Both the position numbers and the translations under genes were made by a program. A stretch of DNA of 64,000 bases from contig NZ_CP025407.1 of the NCBI RefSeq assembly GCF_002847285.1, positions 62,001 through 126,000 on the forward strand, in the 5' to 3' direction. This document shows, one piece after another, positions 25,791 through 33,549 of the stretch (within the stretch, counting starts at the first letter, position 1; the number at the start of each line of letters is the position of its first letter). Origin of the DNA: Streptomyces sp. CMB-StM0423 (lineage in GTDB: Bacteria; Actinomycetota; Actinomycetes; Streptomycetales; Streptomycetaceae). A model generated the notes under the pieces. The model made no database searches and was not told the origin of the DNA. It saw only the letters and a list, made by a program, of their open reading frames with translations.

Positions 25791-26924
25791 ATGCGACCTT
25801 CCCGTTGGCTCGCCGGTGCCGTTCCGTTAGGGCTGATCGGCGTACTCGCTCTCGGACAAGCCGCCACCGCCGCCAAGCCCGGGGACGGACCCACCGGCGG
25901 ATCAGCTCAGGAAGCGGCGACGGCTGCGACGGCCGATCCGCCTTCCACGCTCGGCAGTGCCCTGGTGGGCGGCGCCGACCCCAGCGTCATCAAGGTGGGC
26001 AGCCTCTACGTCTCGGCAAAATCGGTGGACGGAGGGATCGCGGTGCGGACGGCGTCCACGCCGGAGGCCGTGGCCACCGCCCCCAAGCACCAGGTGTGGC
26101 AGGACACCGCGAGTCTGGGCGAGGTCTGGGCGCCGGAGATCGTCCATCACGACGGCCAGTACCGCATCTACTTCGCCGCCGGCCGCGGCGCGGCCCACCG
26201 GATGTACCACATCGGCTCCCCGAACCCGACGTCCGGATACTCCGCGGCCGTCAAGGTGGCCCTGCCCGGCGACAAGTGGGCCATCGACGGGGTGCCCTTC
26301 ACGTTCGGCGGGCAGCGCTGGTTCGTGTGGTCGGGCTGGGCCGGCGACACCAACGTCGAACAGAACCTCTACGTCGCCCGGATGAGCAGCCCCACCGCCT
26401 CCACCGGCGGCCGCTACATCATCTCGCAGCCGCGTGAGCCGTGGGAGCGCGTGGTGGGCAACCCGTTCATCAACGAAGCGCCCCAGCCGATCGTCGACCC
26501 GAGCGGCCAGTTGCACGTCGTCTACTCCGCTAACGGCAGTTGGAGCGACAAGTACTGCATCGCCGACCTGCGGCTGAGGGCCGGCGGCGATCCCACCTAC
26601 GTCTGGGACTGGTACAAGAGCAACGGCTGCCTGTTCGGCTCGCACGCGCCGTCCATGATGTCCGGCTGGACACCGACGGTGAACGTCAACGGTCCCGGCC
26701 ACCACACGTTCATCCTTCCGCAGGGCGACGTCAACGCCGGCCCGCCCTCCGGCAACCGTTTCCCCACGATGTTCCACGCGGTGGCCAAGGGCACCCCGTA
26801 CACGTGGTCCAACCGCTTCTGGTACTCCGGGACGGCGGTCTGGTGGAGCAACACCACGTACCGGCGCGCCAACGTCCCCGGAAGTACCACCAACGTGGGC
26901 TACAGCCTGAAGTTCTTCGAGTAG
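25791..26924 (+). CDS. Secreted GH43-like arabinanase/xylosidase
   Basis: A 377-residue extracellular five-bladed beta-propeller glycosidase. The signal peptide ends near residue 28 (ATAAKPG). The GH43 triad is visible: base Asp63 in GGADPSVIKVG, the pKa-setting Asp166 in WAIDGVPF, and acid Glu229 in INEAPQPIV. WAPEIVHHDGQYRIYF is the second-blade signature. Likely substrates are arabinan, arabinoxylan or related pectic side chains; the exact one cannot be read. A GGAGGA Shine-Dalgarno and a LacI-type palindrome precede the ATG. No CBM is attached, and the gene stands alone. Confidence 0.85.
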   Translation: MRPSRWLAGAVPLGLIGVLALGQAATAAKPGDGPTGGSAQEAATAATADPPSTLGSALVGGADPSVIKVGSLYVSAKSVDGGIAVRTASTPEAVATAPKHQVWQDTASLGEVWAPEIVHHDGQYRIYFAAGRGAAHRMYHIGSPNPTSGYSAAVKVALPGDKWAIDGVPFTFGGQRWFVWSGWAGDTNVEQNLYVARMSSPTASTGGRYIISQPREPWERVVGNPFINEAPQPIVDPSGQLHVVYSANGSWSDKYCIADLRLRAGGDPTYVWDWYKSNGCLFGSHAPSMMSGWTPTVNVNGPGHHTFILPQGDVNAGPPSGNRFPTMFHAVAKGTPYTWSNRFWYSGTAVWWSNTTYRRANVPGSTTNVGYSLKFFE

Positions 26925-27001
26925 ACGCAGCCCCTCTCGCGGCTCTGCCGCGCCGCTCTGGTGCGCACCCGACTCTGGTGCCGTCGCCGGGGTGCACCGT
27001 C

Positions 27002-27397
27002 CTACTCAGAGTCGGTGGACGGGGAACTCCCGGTGGACGGCACTGCCGGGGTCTCGGCGTGGTCGTCGTTCCGCGTCGGGGTGGGAATCCCGCTGGGGAC
27101 CTCCGACGGAGGCCCGGACGGCGTGGGTGGCGTGGGCGACGCCGGTGGGCTACTGGGCGGCGGGGTGGCGGGCCTGGAACGGTCCTCGGCGCCAGGACCG
27201 GGCAGGCCCGCCGCCAGACTGACGGCAAGGGCGACCACCGCCAGCGCGCCGCCGGCGGCGGCCGCGGCGCGACGGCGGCGGATACGGCGTCCACCGGCGA
27301 CGGCCGCGTCCGTAAGGCTGGGCATCGGCGGCGCCGTGGAGTCGTCCACCAGCGCCGCGAAGGCGCGGTGCAGGTCAGCGGATTCACGCTCGCCCAT
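27002..27397 (-). CDS. Putative anti-sigma-like membrane protein
   Basis: A ~131-residue single-pass protein. The cytoplasmic N-terminus (MGERESADLHRAFAALVDDS) is ~45 residues, the membrane helix is AAAAGGALAVVALAVSLAAG, and the outside part is Pro/Ser/Thr-rich. It is coupled to the upstream sigma gene: a GTG at 27409 overlaps the sigma stop as GTGA, and the ATG used here has GAGG seven bases upstream. Position and topology suggest it holds the sigma factor at the membrane, but no zinc-binding anti-sigma motif (HxxxCxxC) is present, so the role is inferred. Confidence 0.65.
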   Translation of the reverse strand: MGERESADLHRAFAALVDDSTAPPMPSLTDAAVAGGRRIRRRRAAAAAGGALAVVALAVSLAAGLPGPGAEDRSRPATPPPSSPPASPTPPTPSGPPSEVPSGIPTPTRNDDHAETPAVPSTGSSPSTDSE

Positions 27398-27405
27398 CTC
27401 CCGCC

Positions 27406-27915
27406 TCACCTTCCGTTCACCTCGTGGGCGAGCGCGCCGAGGAGCTGACGCAGCCGGCGCAGCCCCCGCGTGCTCTGGCTCTTGACCGTTCCCGGGCTCA
27501 CCCGGAGCGCTTCGGCGGTCTGCTCCACACTCCAGTCCTCCCAGTACCGCAGCACCAGCACCGCCCGGTACCGGGGCGGCAGTTCCATCAGCGCGGACTG
27601 CATCACCAGCCGCAGTTCCCGGGTGGCCGGGGGCGCCGGCTGCGCCTCGGGCACATCCTCCATCAGCTCCTCCCGCCAGGCCCGGCGGCGGAGCTGGTCG
27701 ATGAAGACGCGGGTGAGGATCGTACGGGCGTACGCGTCCACATTGCCGTCCCGGCGGACCCGCCCCCAGGCCGCGTAGAGCTTCATAAGCGTGGTCTGAG
27801 TCAGGTCCTGGGCCTGGTGCCAGTCACCGCAGAGCAGGTACGCGCTGCGCCTGAGGTCCGTCTGCCGGGCCTCGGCGAACTCCCGGAACTCCCGCTCCCG
27901 TACCGCTTCCCTCAC
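27406..27915 (-). CDS. SigE-family ECF-like sigma factor
   Basis: A ~169-residue RNA polymerase sigma factor of the SigE70/ECF type common in Streptomyces. Region 2 reads RSAYLLCGDWHQAQDLTQTT with LMKLYAAWGRV, and region 4 reads ELPPRYRAVLVLRYWEDWSV with VSPGTVKSQSTRGLRRLRQL. The GTG start at 27915 follows GAAGGG by eight bases; another GTG three codons upstream is possible. It is cotranscribed with a membrane protein that may be its anti-sigma, and divergent from a Pro-rich surface protein that may be a target. The 195-base divergent region holds no other gene. Confidence 0.88.
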   Translation of the reverse strand: MREAVREREFREFAEARQTDLRRSAYLLCGDWHQAQDLTQTTLMKLYAAWGRVRRDGNVDAYARTILTRVFIDQLRRRAWREELMEDVPEAQPAPPATRELRLVMQSALMELPPRYRAVLVLRYWEDWSVEQTAEALRVSPGTVKSQSTRGLRRLRQLLGALAHEVNGR

Positions 27916-28110
27916 CCACCCCACCCTTCGGATGACACGACGCTTCTCACAGTCCTCTACGTGAGCGGGCGGCGGGAGGTTGCACGCCGCCGGGCGGAAA
28001 TTCTCCCGGACAGGCCGTGCAACCTGAGGCGTCCCCGACCCCGTACTCCTCTCATGCAAGGGCTTCGGCGACAGCCGGGGCCGGTCGACCACCACGCATC
28101 AGGAGTCACC

Positions 28111-28509
28111 TTGACGACCCGTCACCCCAGGCGTCCGCGCCGTCTGATCCTCACGGCAACCGCCGCGGGCGTCCTGGCCATCGGCGGCCTGGGCGCCCTC
28201 GCCCACGCCACCACCGGCACCGAGAATCCGGCCGGCGGCCCCGGCTCGCAGGAGTCCGCCACGCCGAGCGAGATGCCCAGCGAACCGACCCCCGTCCCCT
28301 CGGAGCCCGGCACACCGGCCGAGACGCCCGGCGAGCCGTCACCGATCCCCTCGGACGCCGGCACTCCGAGCGAGATGCCGGAAGAGCCGACAGCCGCTCC
28401 CTCAGAGCCCGGCACTCCGAGCAAGGAGCCGGAGGAGCCGACGCCCGTCCCCGAAGAGACCGGCACCCCCACGCCGCTCGCGCCCGGCGAGCCCTCCCCC
28501 GAGTGGTAG
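28111..28509 (+). CDS. Pro/Glu-repeat surface or secreted protein
   Basis: A 132-residue protein starting at TTG with an AGGAG Shine-Dalgarno. A basic N-terminus and hydrophobic helix (LILTATAAGVLAIGGLGALA) act as a signal or anchor. The rest is a disordered Pro/Glu/Ser/Thr-rich stalk built of about four 17-residue repeats, each starting EP(T/S)P and containing GTP(A/S)E. No catalytic domain is present. It resembles wall-spanning spacers. Its divergence from the sigma/anti-sigma operon suggests it belongs to that regulon. Confidence 0.65.
   Translation: MTTRHPRRPRRLILTATAAGVLAIGGLGALAHATTGTENPAGGPGSQESATPSEMPSEPTPVPSEPGTPAETPGEPSPIPSDAGTPSEMPEEPTAAPSEPGTPSKEPEEPTPVPEETGTPTPLAPGEPSPEW
28282..28488 (+). 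repeat. Four 51-base tandem repeats (17-residue units)
   Basis: The encoded units EPTPVPSEPGTPAETPG, EPSPIPSDAGTPSEMPE, EPTAAPSEPGTPSKEPE and a fourth, longer unit lie head to tail. They are diverged at the DNA level, so this is an old expansion. Confidence 0.8.
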
Positions 28510-28738
28510 AGCCGACGGTGCGGTGACCGCCGCGTCCCCGGTGACCGGAGCGGACCGGCCACCGGGGCGTCCTCGGTGCGGTGGGCGGCCAAGCGGCAGT
28601 CGTACCGCCGTCAGCGAGGACCTCACCACTTTCGCCTCACAGAGGAGAAAGTTCGCACTTCTACCGCCAAAGATGTTGGCTGCGCGATGGAAGCCTTCTA
28701 TGGTCGACATGTCCCTGTCATTGAGAGAGAGGCGGGTC

Positions 28739-29950
28739 ATGGTGCCACCGAACGTTGTCGTGGTTCTGGCGGACGACCTGGGCGTCGGTGATCTCAGTCC
28801 TTACGGCTCGCGCCTCATCCGTACGCCCGCGATGACCCGGCTCGCGGCCAACGGCGTTGTCTGCGAGGCGATGTACGCCGCCGCCTCGACCGACACGCCG
28901 TCACGCGCCGGCCTGCTCACCGGCCGCTACGGGGCACGCTACGGCCTGCCCGCCTCCACCGGCCCCGGCACCGACGCCGGCCTGCCACCGGACGCGGTCA
29001 CCGTCGCGAAGCTGCTCGGGAGCGCGGGCTACGCCACCGGGCTGTTCGGTCAGTGGCGGCTCGGCGCGCAGCCCGGCCGGCACCCGCTCGATCACGGCTT
29101 CGGCCGCTTCGAGGGCACCCTGTACGGCACCGACGTCACGCCGCTGGCCTGGTACGAGGGGCGGAAGGCCGTCGTGGACGACGCCGACCCGGCGCAGTCC
29201 GCGCGCCACCTCACCGACGCCGCCCTCGACTTCGTCGACGACCACCGCGACGGCCCGTTCCTCGCCGTCCTCTCCCACCTCGGACCGCACGCCCCCTACC
29301 GGGTCGAGCCCCGCTTCCACGGCGCGTCGGCCGCGGGCGCCTACGGCGACCTGGTCGAGCAACTCGACCACTACCTCGGCGTGCTCCTGCGTCACCTCGA
29401 CCGCAGGAGACTGACCCGCCGGACGCTGGTGATCGTCACCAGCGACAACGGCCCGCGCTACGAGGGGCGCACCCAGGAGCGGCGCGGCCGCAAACCCGAG
29501 GTCTTCGACGGCGGCGTCCGCGTGCCGTTCCTCGCCTCCTGGCCGTCCGTCACCCGCCGCACCCGCGACGCGACGCCGCGCTCGTTGCTGGACCTGACGC
29601 CGTCGCTGTGCGCGCTCGCCGGGGTGGGCCCGCCGGACGGCCTCGACGGCGAGGACATGTCCGCGCTGCTGTCCGGCCGTCCCTCCCCCGGCCGGGGACC
29701 GGTCTACCTCTTCTTCGACCAGTGGCTGAACGCCGTGCGCAGCGACCGCTGGAAGCTGCACGTCGCGTTCGGTGCCGACAGGACCGCGTACATGCCGCAG
29801 TTGTTCGACGTCACCGCCGACGTCCGCGAGGCGTACAACCTGGCCGCGCTCCACCCCGGTGTCGTGGAGCGGCTGCGCGGGCCGTTGGAGGAGCTGCGCG
29901 ACGACGTCGCCGCCGAGGCCGCGGCACGGAAGGAGACGACGACCGTATGA
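28739..29950 (+). CDS. Sulfatase homologue with Asp at the catalytic Cys position
   Basis: A 403-residue alkaline-phosphatase-superfamily protein. Sulfatase features are clear: metal ligands in VVVLADDLGVGD, STDTPSRAGLLTGRYG in the active-site loop, HLGPHAPY, and VTSDNGPR. The catalytic residue, Cys or Ser converted to formylglycine in C/S-x-P-S-R, is Asp52 here, so formylglycine cannot form. Its neighbour has the normal Cys. There is no signal peptide, so it would act inside the cell unless exported with its partner. Its stop overlaps the next start by four bases (ATGA). It may be inactive, regulatory, or a phosphohydrolase with altered chemistry. The start follows GAGAGGCGG. Confidence 0.85.
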   Translation: MVPPNVVVVLADDLGVGDLSPYGSRLIRTPAMTRLAANGVVCEAMYAAASTDTPSRAGLLTGRYGARYGLPASTGPGTDAGLPPDAVTVAKLLGSAGYATGLFGQWRLGAQPGRHPLDHGFGRFEGTLYGTDVTPLAWYEGRKAVVDDADPAQSARHLTDAALDFVDDHRDGPFLAVLSHLGPHAPYRVEPRFHGASAAGAYGDLVEQLDHYLGVLLRHLDRRRLTRRTLVIVTSDNGPRYEGRTQERRGRKPEVFDGGVRVPFLASWPSVTRRTRDATPRSLLDLTPSLCALAGVGPPDGLDGEDMSALLSGRPSPGRGPVYLFFDQWLNAVRSDRWKLHVAFGADRTAYMPQLFDVTADVREAYNLAALHPGVVERLRGPLEELRDDVAAEAAARKETTTV

Positions 29951-31344
29951 GCGTCCAACCCGGAGAAGCCACTTCTTCTACGGCATCCGCCACCCGACGG
30001 ACCATCCTGAAGGGCTCCGGCGCCATGGGCCTGGCCGCCGTCGCCGGCGTCACCGCGGCCGCCCCCGCCCACGGCGAGGGGGCCGCCGCGCCGAACGTCG
30101 TGATCGTCTACTGCGACGACCTCGGCTACGGCGACCCCGGCTGCTACGGCTCGCCGCTGGTGGACACGCCCGTCATCGACGGCATGGCGCGCCGCGGTAT
30201 GCGCTTCACCGACTTCTACGCGGGCGCTCCCACCTGCACCCCGTCCCGCGCCTCGCTGCTGACCGGCTGCTACGCGCCGCGCGTGAACCTCGCGACCGTG
30301 CTCTTCCCCGACCACACCAACGGGATGTCGGCGCGGGAGACGACGCTGGCCACGTACCTCAGGGGCGCGGGCTACGCGACGGCCCACATCGGCAAGTGGC
30401 ACCTCGGCAACCCCGCCGTCGACCCCGGACTGCACCCCATGGAGCACGGCTTCGACCGCTACTTCGGTCTGCCGTACTCCAACGACATGGCGCCGCTGCC
30501 GCTCTACGACGACCGCGAGATCGTCGAACAGCCGCCGGACCAGGCGAGCCTGACGCGGCGTTACACAGAGGAGACGGTCTCCTTCATCCGGGCCCACGCC
30601 GGCCGGCCGTTCTTCGTCTACCTCGCCATCACCCAACCGCACGAGCCCCTCGCCTCGGAGTTCGCGGGCCGCTCGGCGGCGGGCCCGCACGGCGACTCGG
30701 TGGAGGAGATCGACCACTACGTGGGCGTGCTGCTGGACGAACTCGACGCCCTCGGCGTCCGCGACAACACCTGCGTGATCTTCACCAGCGACAACGGGCC
30801 GTGGTACGTCGGCAGCGCCGGGGACCTGTACGGCCGCAAGGCCGAGACGTACGAGGGCGGCCAGCGGGTGCCGTTCGTGGTCGAGTGGCCCGCCGTCGTG
30901 CCGGCCGGGGTCACCTACCGCCAGCCCACCTCGCTCGTGGACGTTCTCCCGACCCTCCTGGAGGCCGCGGGCGTCGAGCCCGACCCGGAGCGCACCATCG
31001 ACGGCCGCAGCATCCTGCATGCCCTGACCACCGGCCGCCGGGTGGACCGCGGCGACCTCTTCTCCTACGACGACCAGCGGACACCGTCCGTCGGCAACTG
31101 CAACGCCGTCCGGCGCGGGGACTGGAAGCTGCACGTGCGCCGCGTACCCGGACCGTACTTCACCGGCCGCGCCTTCTCCCCCACCGAGGAACTGCCGCAG
31201 CTCTTCGACCTCGCCCGCGATCCCGGGGAGTGCTACGACCTCTCCCGGCACTACCCCGAACTCGTCACGACGCTCACGGCCCGCATCGAGGAGTTCGACG
31301 CCGCCCTCCGGGCCGACCACGCCGAGCGCTACGGTGCCCCCTGA
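29947..31344 (+). CDS. Tat-exported sulfatase
   Basis: A 465-residue type I sulfatase predicted to remove sulfate esters from a glycan or aryl substrate outside the cell. The N-terminus has a Tat signal (TRRTILKGSGAMGLAAVAGV) with cleavage near residue 44. The sulfatase signature is complete: Asp-Asp in VIVYCDDLGYGDPG, formylglycine site Cys97 in TCTPSRASLLTG, IGKWHLG, TQPHEPL and FTSDNGPW. An anaerobic or FGE-type maturase would be needed; none is in the window. Translation is coupled to the upstream Asp-variant sulfatase by ATGA overlap, which suggests the two act together. Confidence 0.92.
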   Translation: MSVQPGEATSSTASATRRTILKGSGAMGLAAVAGVTAAAPAHGEGAAAPNVVIVYCDDLGYGDPGCYGSPLVDTPVIDGMARRGMRFTDFYAGAPTCTPSRASLLTGCYAPRVNLATVLFPDHTNGMSARETTLATYLRGAGYATAHIGKWHLGNPAVDPGLHPMEHGFDRYFGLPYSNDMAPLPLYDDREIVEQPPDQASLTRRYTEETVSFIRAHAGRPFFVYLAITQPHEPLASEFAGRSAAGPHGDSVEEIDHYVGVLLDELDALGVRDNTCVIFTSDNGPWYVGSAGDLYGRKAETYEGGQRVPFVVEWPAVVPAGVTYRQPTSLVDVLPTLLEAAGVEPDPERTIDGRSILHALTTGRRVDRGDLFSYDDQRTPSVGNCNAVRRGDWKLHVRRVPGPYFTGRAFSPTEELPQLFDLARDPGECYDLSRHYPELVTTLTARIEEFDAALRADHAERYGAP

Positions 31345-31412
31345 CGCCTGCCGACGACCGCGTACGACTGCGCAGACACGTACGGAGTGGAACGCGACCG
31401 CGCGCCGCTATG

Positions 31413-31645
31413 TCAGCAGCCGGCGAGGACGGAGGTGAAGGGGTCGGTGGGGCACCGCAACTTCACGCCCTGCGGGTCCGCGACGAACTCGTACCCGTTG
31501 CCCCCGCGGCGTCTCCGGAGGTGGCGGTGAAGCCCTGCGGGCTCGCCACGTACTCGAACCCGTTGTCCGCAGCGGCGGTTCCGGTGGAGGCGAGAACGGC
31601 GGCCGAGGCCAGGATCAGGGCTGCCAGGGCACTTCCCGTACGCAC
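31413..31645 (-). pseudogene. Frameshifted small secreted protein with duplicated motif
   Basis: A GTG start with a GGAGG Shine-Dalgarno and a clear signal peptide (ALAALILASAAVLASTGTAA) leads to DNGFEYVASPQGFTATSG. After a one-base shift near 31485 a second copy follows: GNGYEFVADPQGVKLRCPTD, ending SVLAGC. The intact product would be about 78 residues with two NG(F/Y)E(Y/F)VA(S/D)PQG repeats. In the present frame it ends in an Arg-rich tail. The frameshift could be a sequencing error. Function unknown. Confidence 0.6.
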
Positions 31646-31947
31646 AGGTACCTCCGATGCGGAGAGGAAAGGAGCCGCCGCCGGCGGCCTGGTGACCCGA
31701 GGTTCCCCCGTCCCCACACGGGGGCATCGCCCAACACGCGACCCGGCGCCTGTGGATCACCTGGCCGGGCGCCACTGCGGGCGCACCGGCCCGGCATGAA
31801 GCGCGAGTGCATCCGCGCGCTCCCGAAGGCCACGTATCCGGCCGCAAGCGCGGCAAGGCCACCGGCGCGGTGCAACCAGGAGCCGAGCCCGCGCGGCAGC
31901 ACCGGACACCCGCCGGCCGGAGGCGGCGGGGGCTCCACGGCGTGCGG

Positions 31948-32154
31948 TCAGTTCTCCCAGGGCCAGCCGGTGGTGCGGTTCCGGCCGAGGAGGTCCACCA
32001 GGCGGAACAGGGCGTCGCTGAAGCCGGCGATCTCGTACCGGTGCGGCCGGGCGGTGTCGATCGACGCCTTGCCGTAGCCGGTGGTGTTGACGCCGAACAT
32101 CGGCACCCCGGGATCGCCTCCGACACCGACGTCCTCCGGCCCAGTTCTCGCACG
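31948..32154 (-). pseudogene. Unidentified C-terminal gene fragment
   Basis: About 68 codons with natural composition (GVPMFGVNTTGYGKASIDTA, RPHRYEIAGFSDALFRLVDL) ending TTGWPWEN and a stop. There is no start or ribosome binding site, and the sequence upstream becomes non-coding. It is the tail of an unknown protein and is not part of the neighbouring GH5 operon. Confidence 0.4.
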
Positions 32155-32336
32155 GCTGAGGGGCAGCCCGCACCCGCTTCGTTTTCGCAGGGACTCGTTC
32201 GCCGGTGAAAGGGAAGTAACCCCGGGCTTCGCTTCGCGGCGGACTCAGCCGTGACAGCGCGCGGCAGAAAGGGCCTTGGGTTTTTCCGGGGGTCGCTTCC
32301 CGGCGGATGGCCCGGCCGCGGGGCCTCCCACGGGCG

Positions 32337-32366
32337 GGCTCCGCCGCCGCCGGGGGCGGCGGAGCC
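32337..32366 (-). terminator. Terminator of the polysaccharide-utilisation operon
   Basis: A perfect 12-bp stem (GGCTCCGCCGCC and its complement) with a short G-rich loop lies 12 bases past the GH5 stop, at the end of the nine-gene operon. Confidence 0.75.
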
Positions 32367-32378
32367 GGTGTGCCGGGG

Positions 32379-33470
32379 TCAGCCGTGCGCGGGCTGGTTG
32401 GCGGTCTTCTTGTCGGCCAGCCACTGCTTGATGAACTGGCCCTGGTGCTCACCGCCGAGCAGGTTCCAGTTGTGGTCGTACATCATGGGCTTCCAGTAGT
32501 TGCTGTAGGCCCACGCGACCCAACTGATCTCCGGGCGTGCGTCCAGGTACTGGCGCAGCGGCGTGCCCCAGCCCGAGGTGGTGCCCTTGGTGACCGGGTC
32601 GGACCAGGGGCCCTCCGGGTTCCAGCCGAACTCGGTGAGGATCACCGGGATCTTCTTCGCGGCGTTGCCGAACTTCGCGTCGAGGTTGGCGGCGGTCGCC
32701 GCGCCCTGGTTGGGGTAGAGGTGGTAGACGTACGCGATGTTCCCGCCGCTGATGGGGTCGGCGGCGGCCTGGTTGACGCGGGTGCTCCACTGCGGGCCGC
32801 CCATGAGGATGAGGTTCTTCGGGGCGGCGGCGCGGACCTTGTTCACGACGGGCTGGATGTAGCTCTTCCAGGTCGCCCACGAGTCGGGGTTGATGGGCTC
32901 GTTGTAGACCTCGAAGATGACGTTCGGGATGTCCTTGTACTTCGGTGCGACGTACGACCAGAAGTCCAGGACGCGCTGTTGCGGCATGCCGCTCGTGCCG
33001 CCGTAGTCCTGCACCTTGTGCAGGTCCACGATGATGTAGACACCGCGGGCGACGGCCTGCTTGACGTACGGGTCGATGTGCTGGCGGAAGTTCTCCTCCA
33101 GGCTGAGCGAGTCGTTGGGCGCCCATTCGGTGACGGGCAGCCGGACCACCTTGGAGTACCAGCCCAGGGCGGGGTCGGTGGCCCGGTTGATGAGCTCCGA
33201 CATCGGCTTGGGGTTGCACGCGGTGCACTCGTTGTTGTGGCGCGGCCCGATCATCGATACGCCGCGCAGCGTGACGGGGTTGCCCGCCGCGTCCTTGATG
33301 CGGTTGCCCTCGGTCTTCAGCCACGGCACGGCGGCCTCGGGGGCGACGTCTGCGGGAGCGGCGCTTTCGGGCGCCGGTCCTGCGGTGGCCTGTCCCGGGG
33401 CGATGACGGTGACGAGCACCGCCACCGCGGCGAGCAGGGCGAGCAGGAGCTTTCGTGCTTTTCTGTGCAT
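32379..33470 (-). CDS. Secreted GH5 endoglycanase
   Basis: A 363-residue extracellular (beta/alpha)8 glycosidase of the cellulase family. The signal peptide ends near residue 30 (PGQATAGPA). The acid/base Glu191 is in VIFEVYNEPIN and the nucleophile Glu280 in PVILTEFGWNPEG. The substrate-site motifs VRLPVTEW, IIVDLHKV and WVAWAYSNYWKP are also seen. Likely activity is an endo-beta-1,4-glucanase, mannanase or xyloglucanase; there is no CBM. An AGGAGA Shine-Dalgarno precedes the ATG. It is the last gene of the LacI-led operon, 79 bases after GH3, and would supply the oligosaccharides imported by the ABC transporter. Confidence 0.88.
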   Translation of the reverse strand: MHRKARKLLLALLAAVAVLVTVIAPGQATAGPAPESAAPADVAPEAAVPWLKTEGNRIKDAAGNPVTLRGVSMIGPRHNNECTACNPKPMSELINRATDPALGWYSKVVRLPVTEWAPNDSLSLEENFRQHIDPYVKQAVARGVYIIVDLHKVQDYGGTSGMPQQRVLDFWSYVAPKYKDIPNVIFEVYNEPINPDSWATWKSYIQPVVNKVRAAAPKNLILMGGPQWSTRVNQAAADPISGGNIAYVYHLYPNQGAATAANLDAKFGNAAKKIPVILTEFGWNPEGPWSDPVTKGTTSGWGTPLRQYLDARPEISWVAWAYSNYWKPMMYDHNWNLLGGEHQGQFIKQWLADKKTANQPAHG

Positions 33471-33549
33471 GCGGCTCTCCTGGGAACGAAAGGTTCGGTG
33501 GGGGGTGGTGCCGATGCGGTTGCGGTCCTCCTCTCGGTACGGGGTGGTC

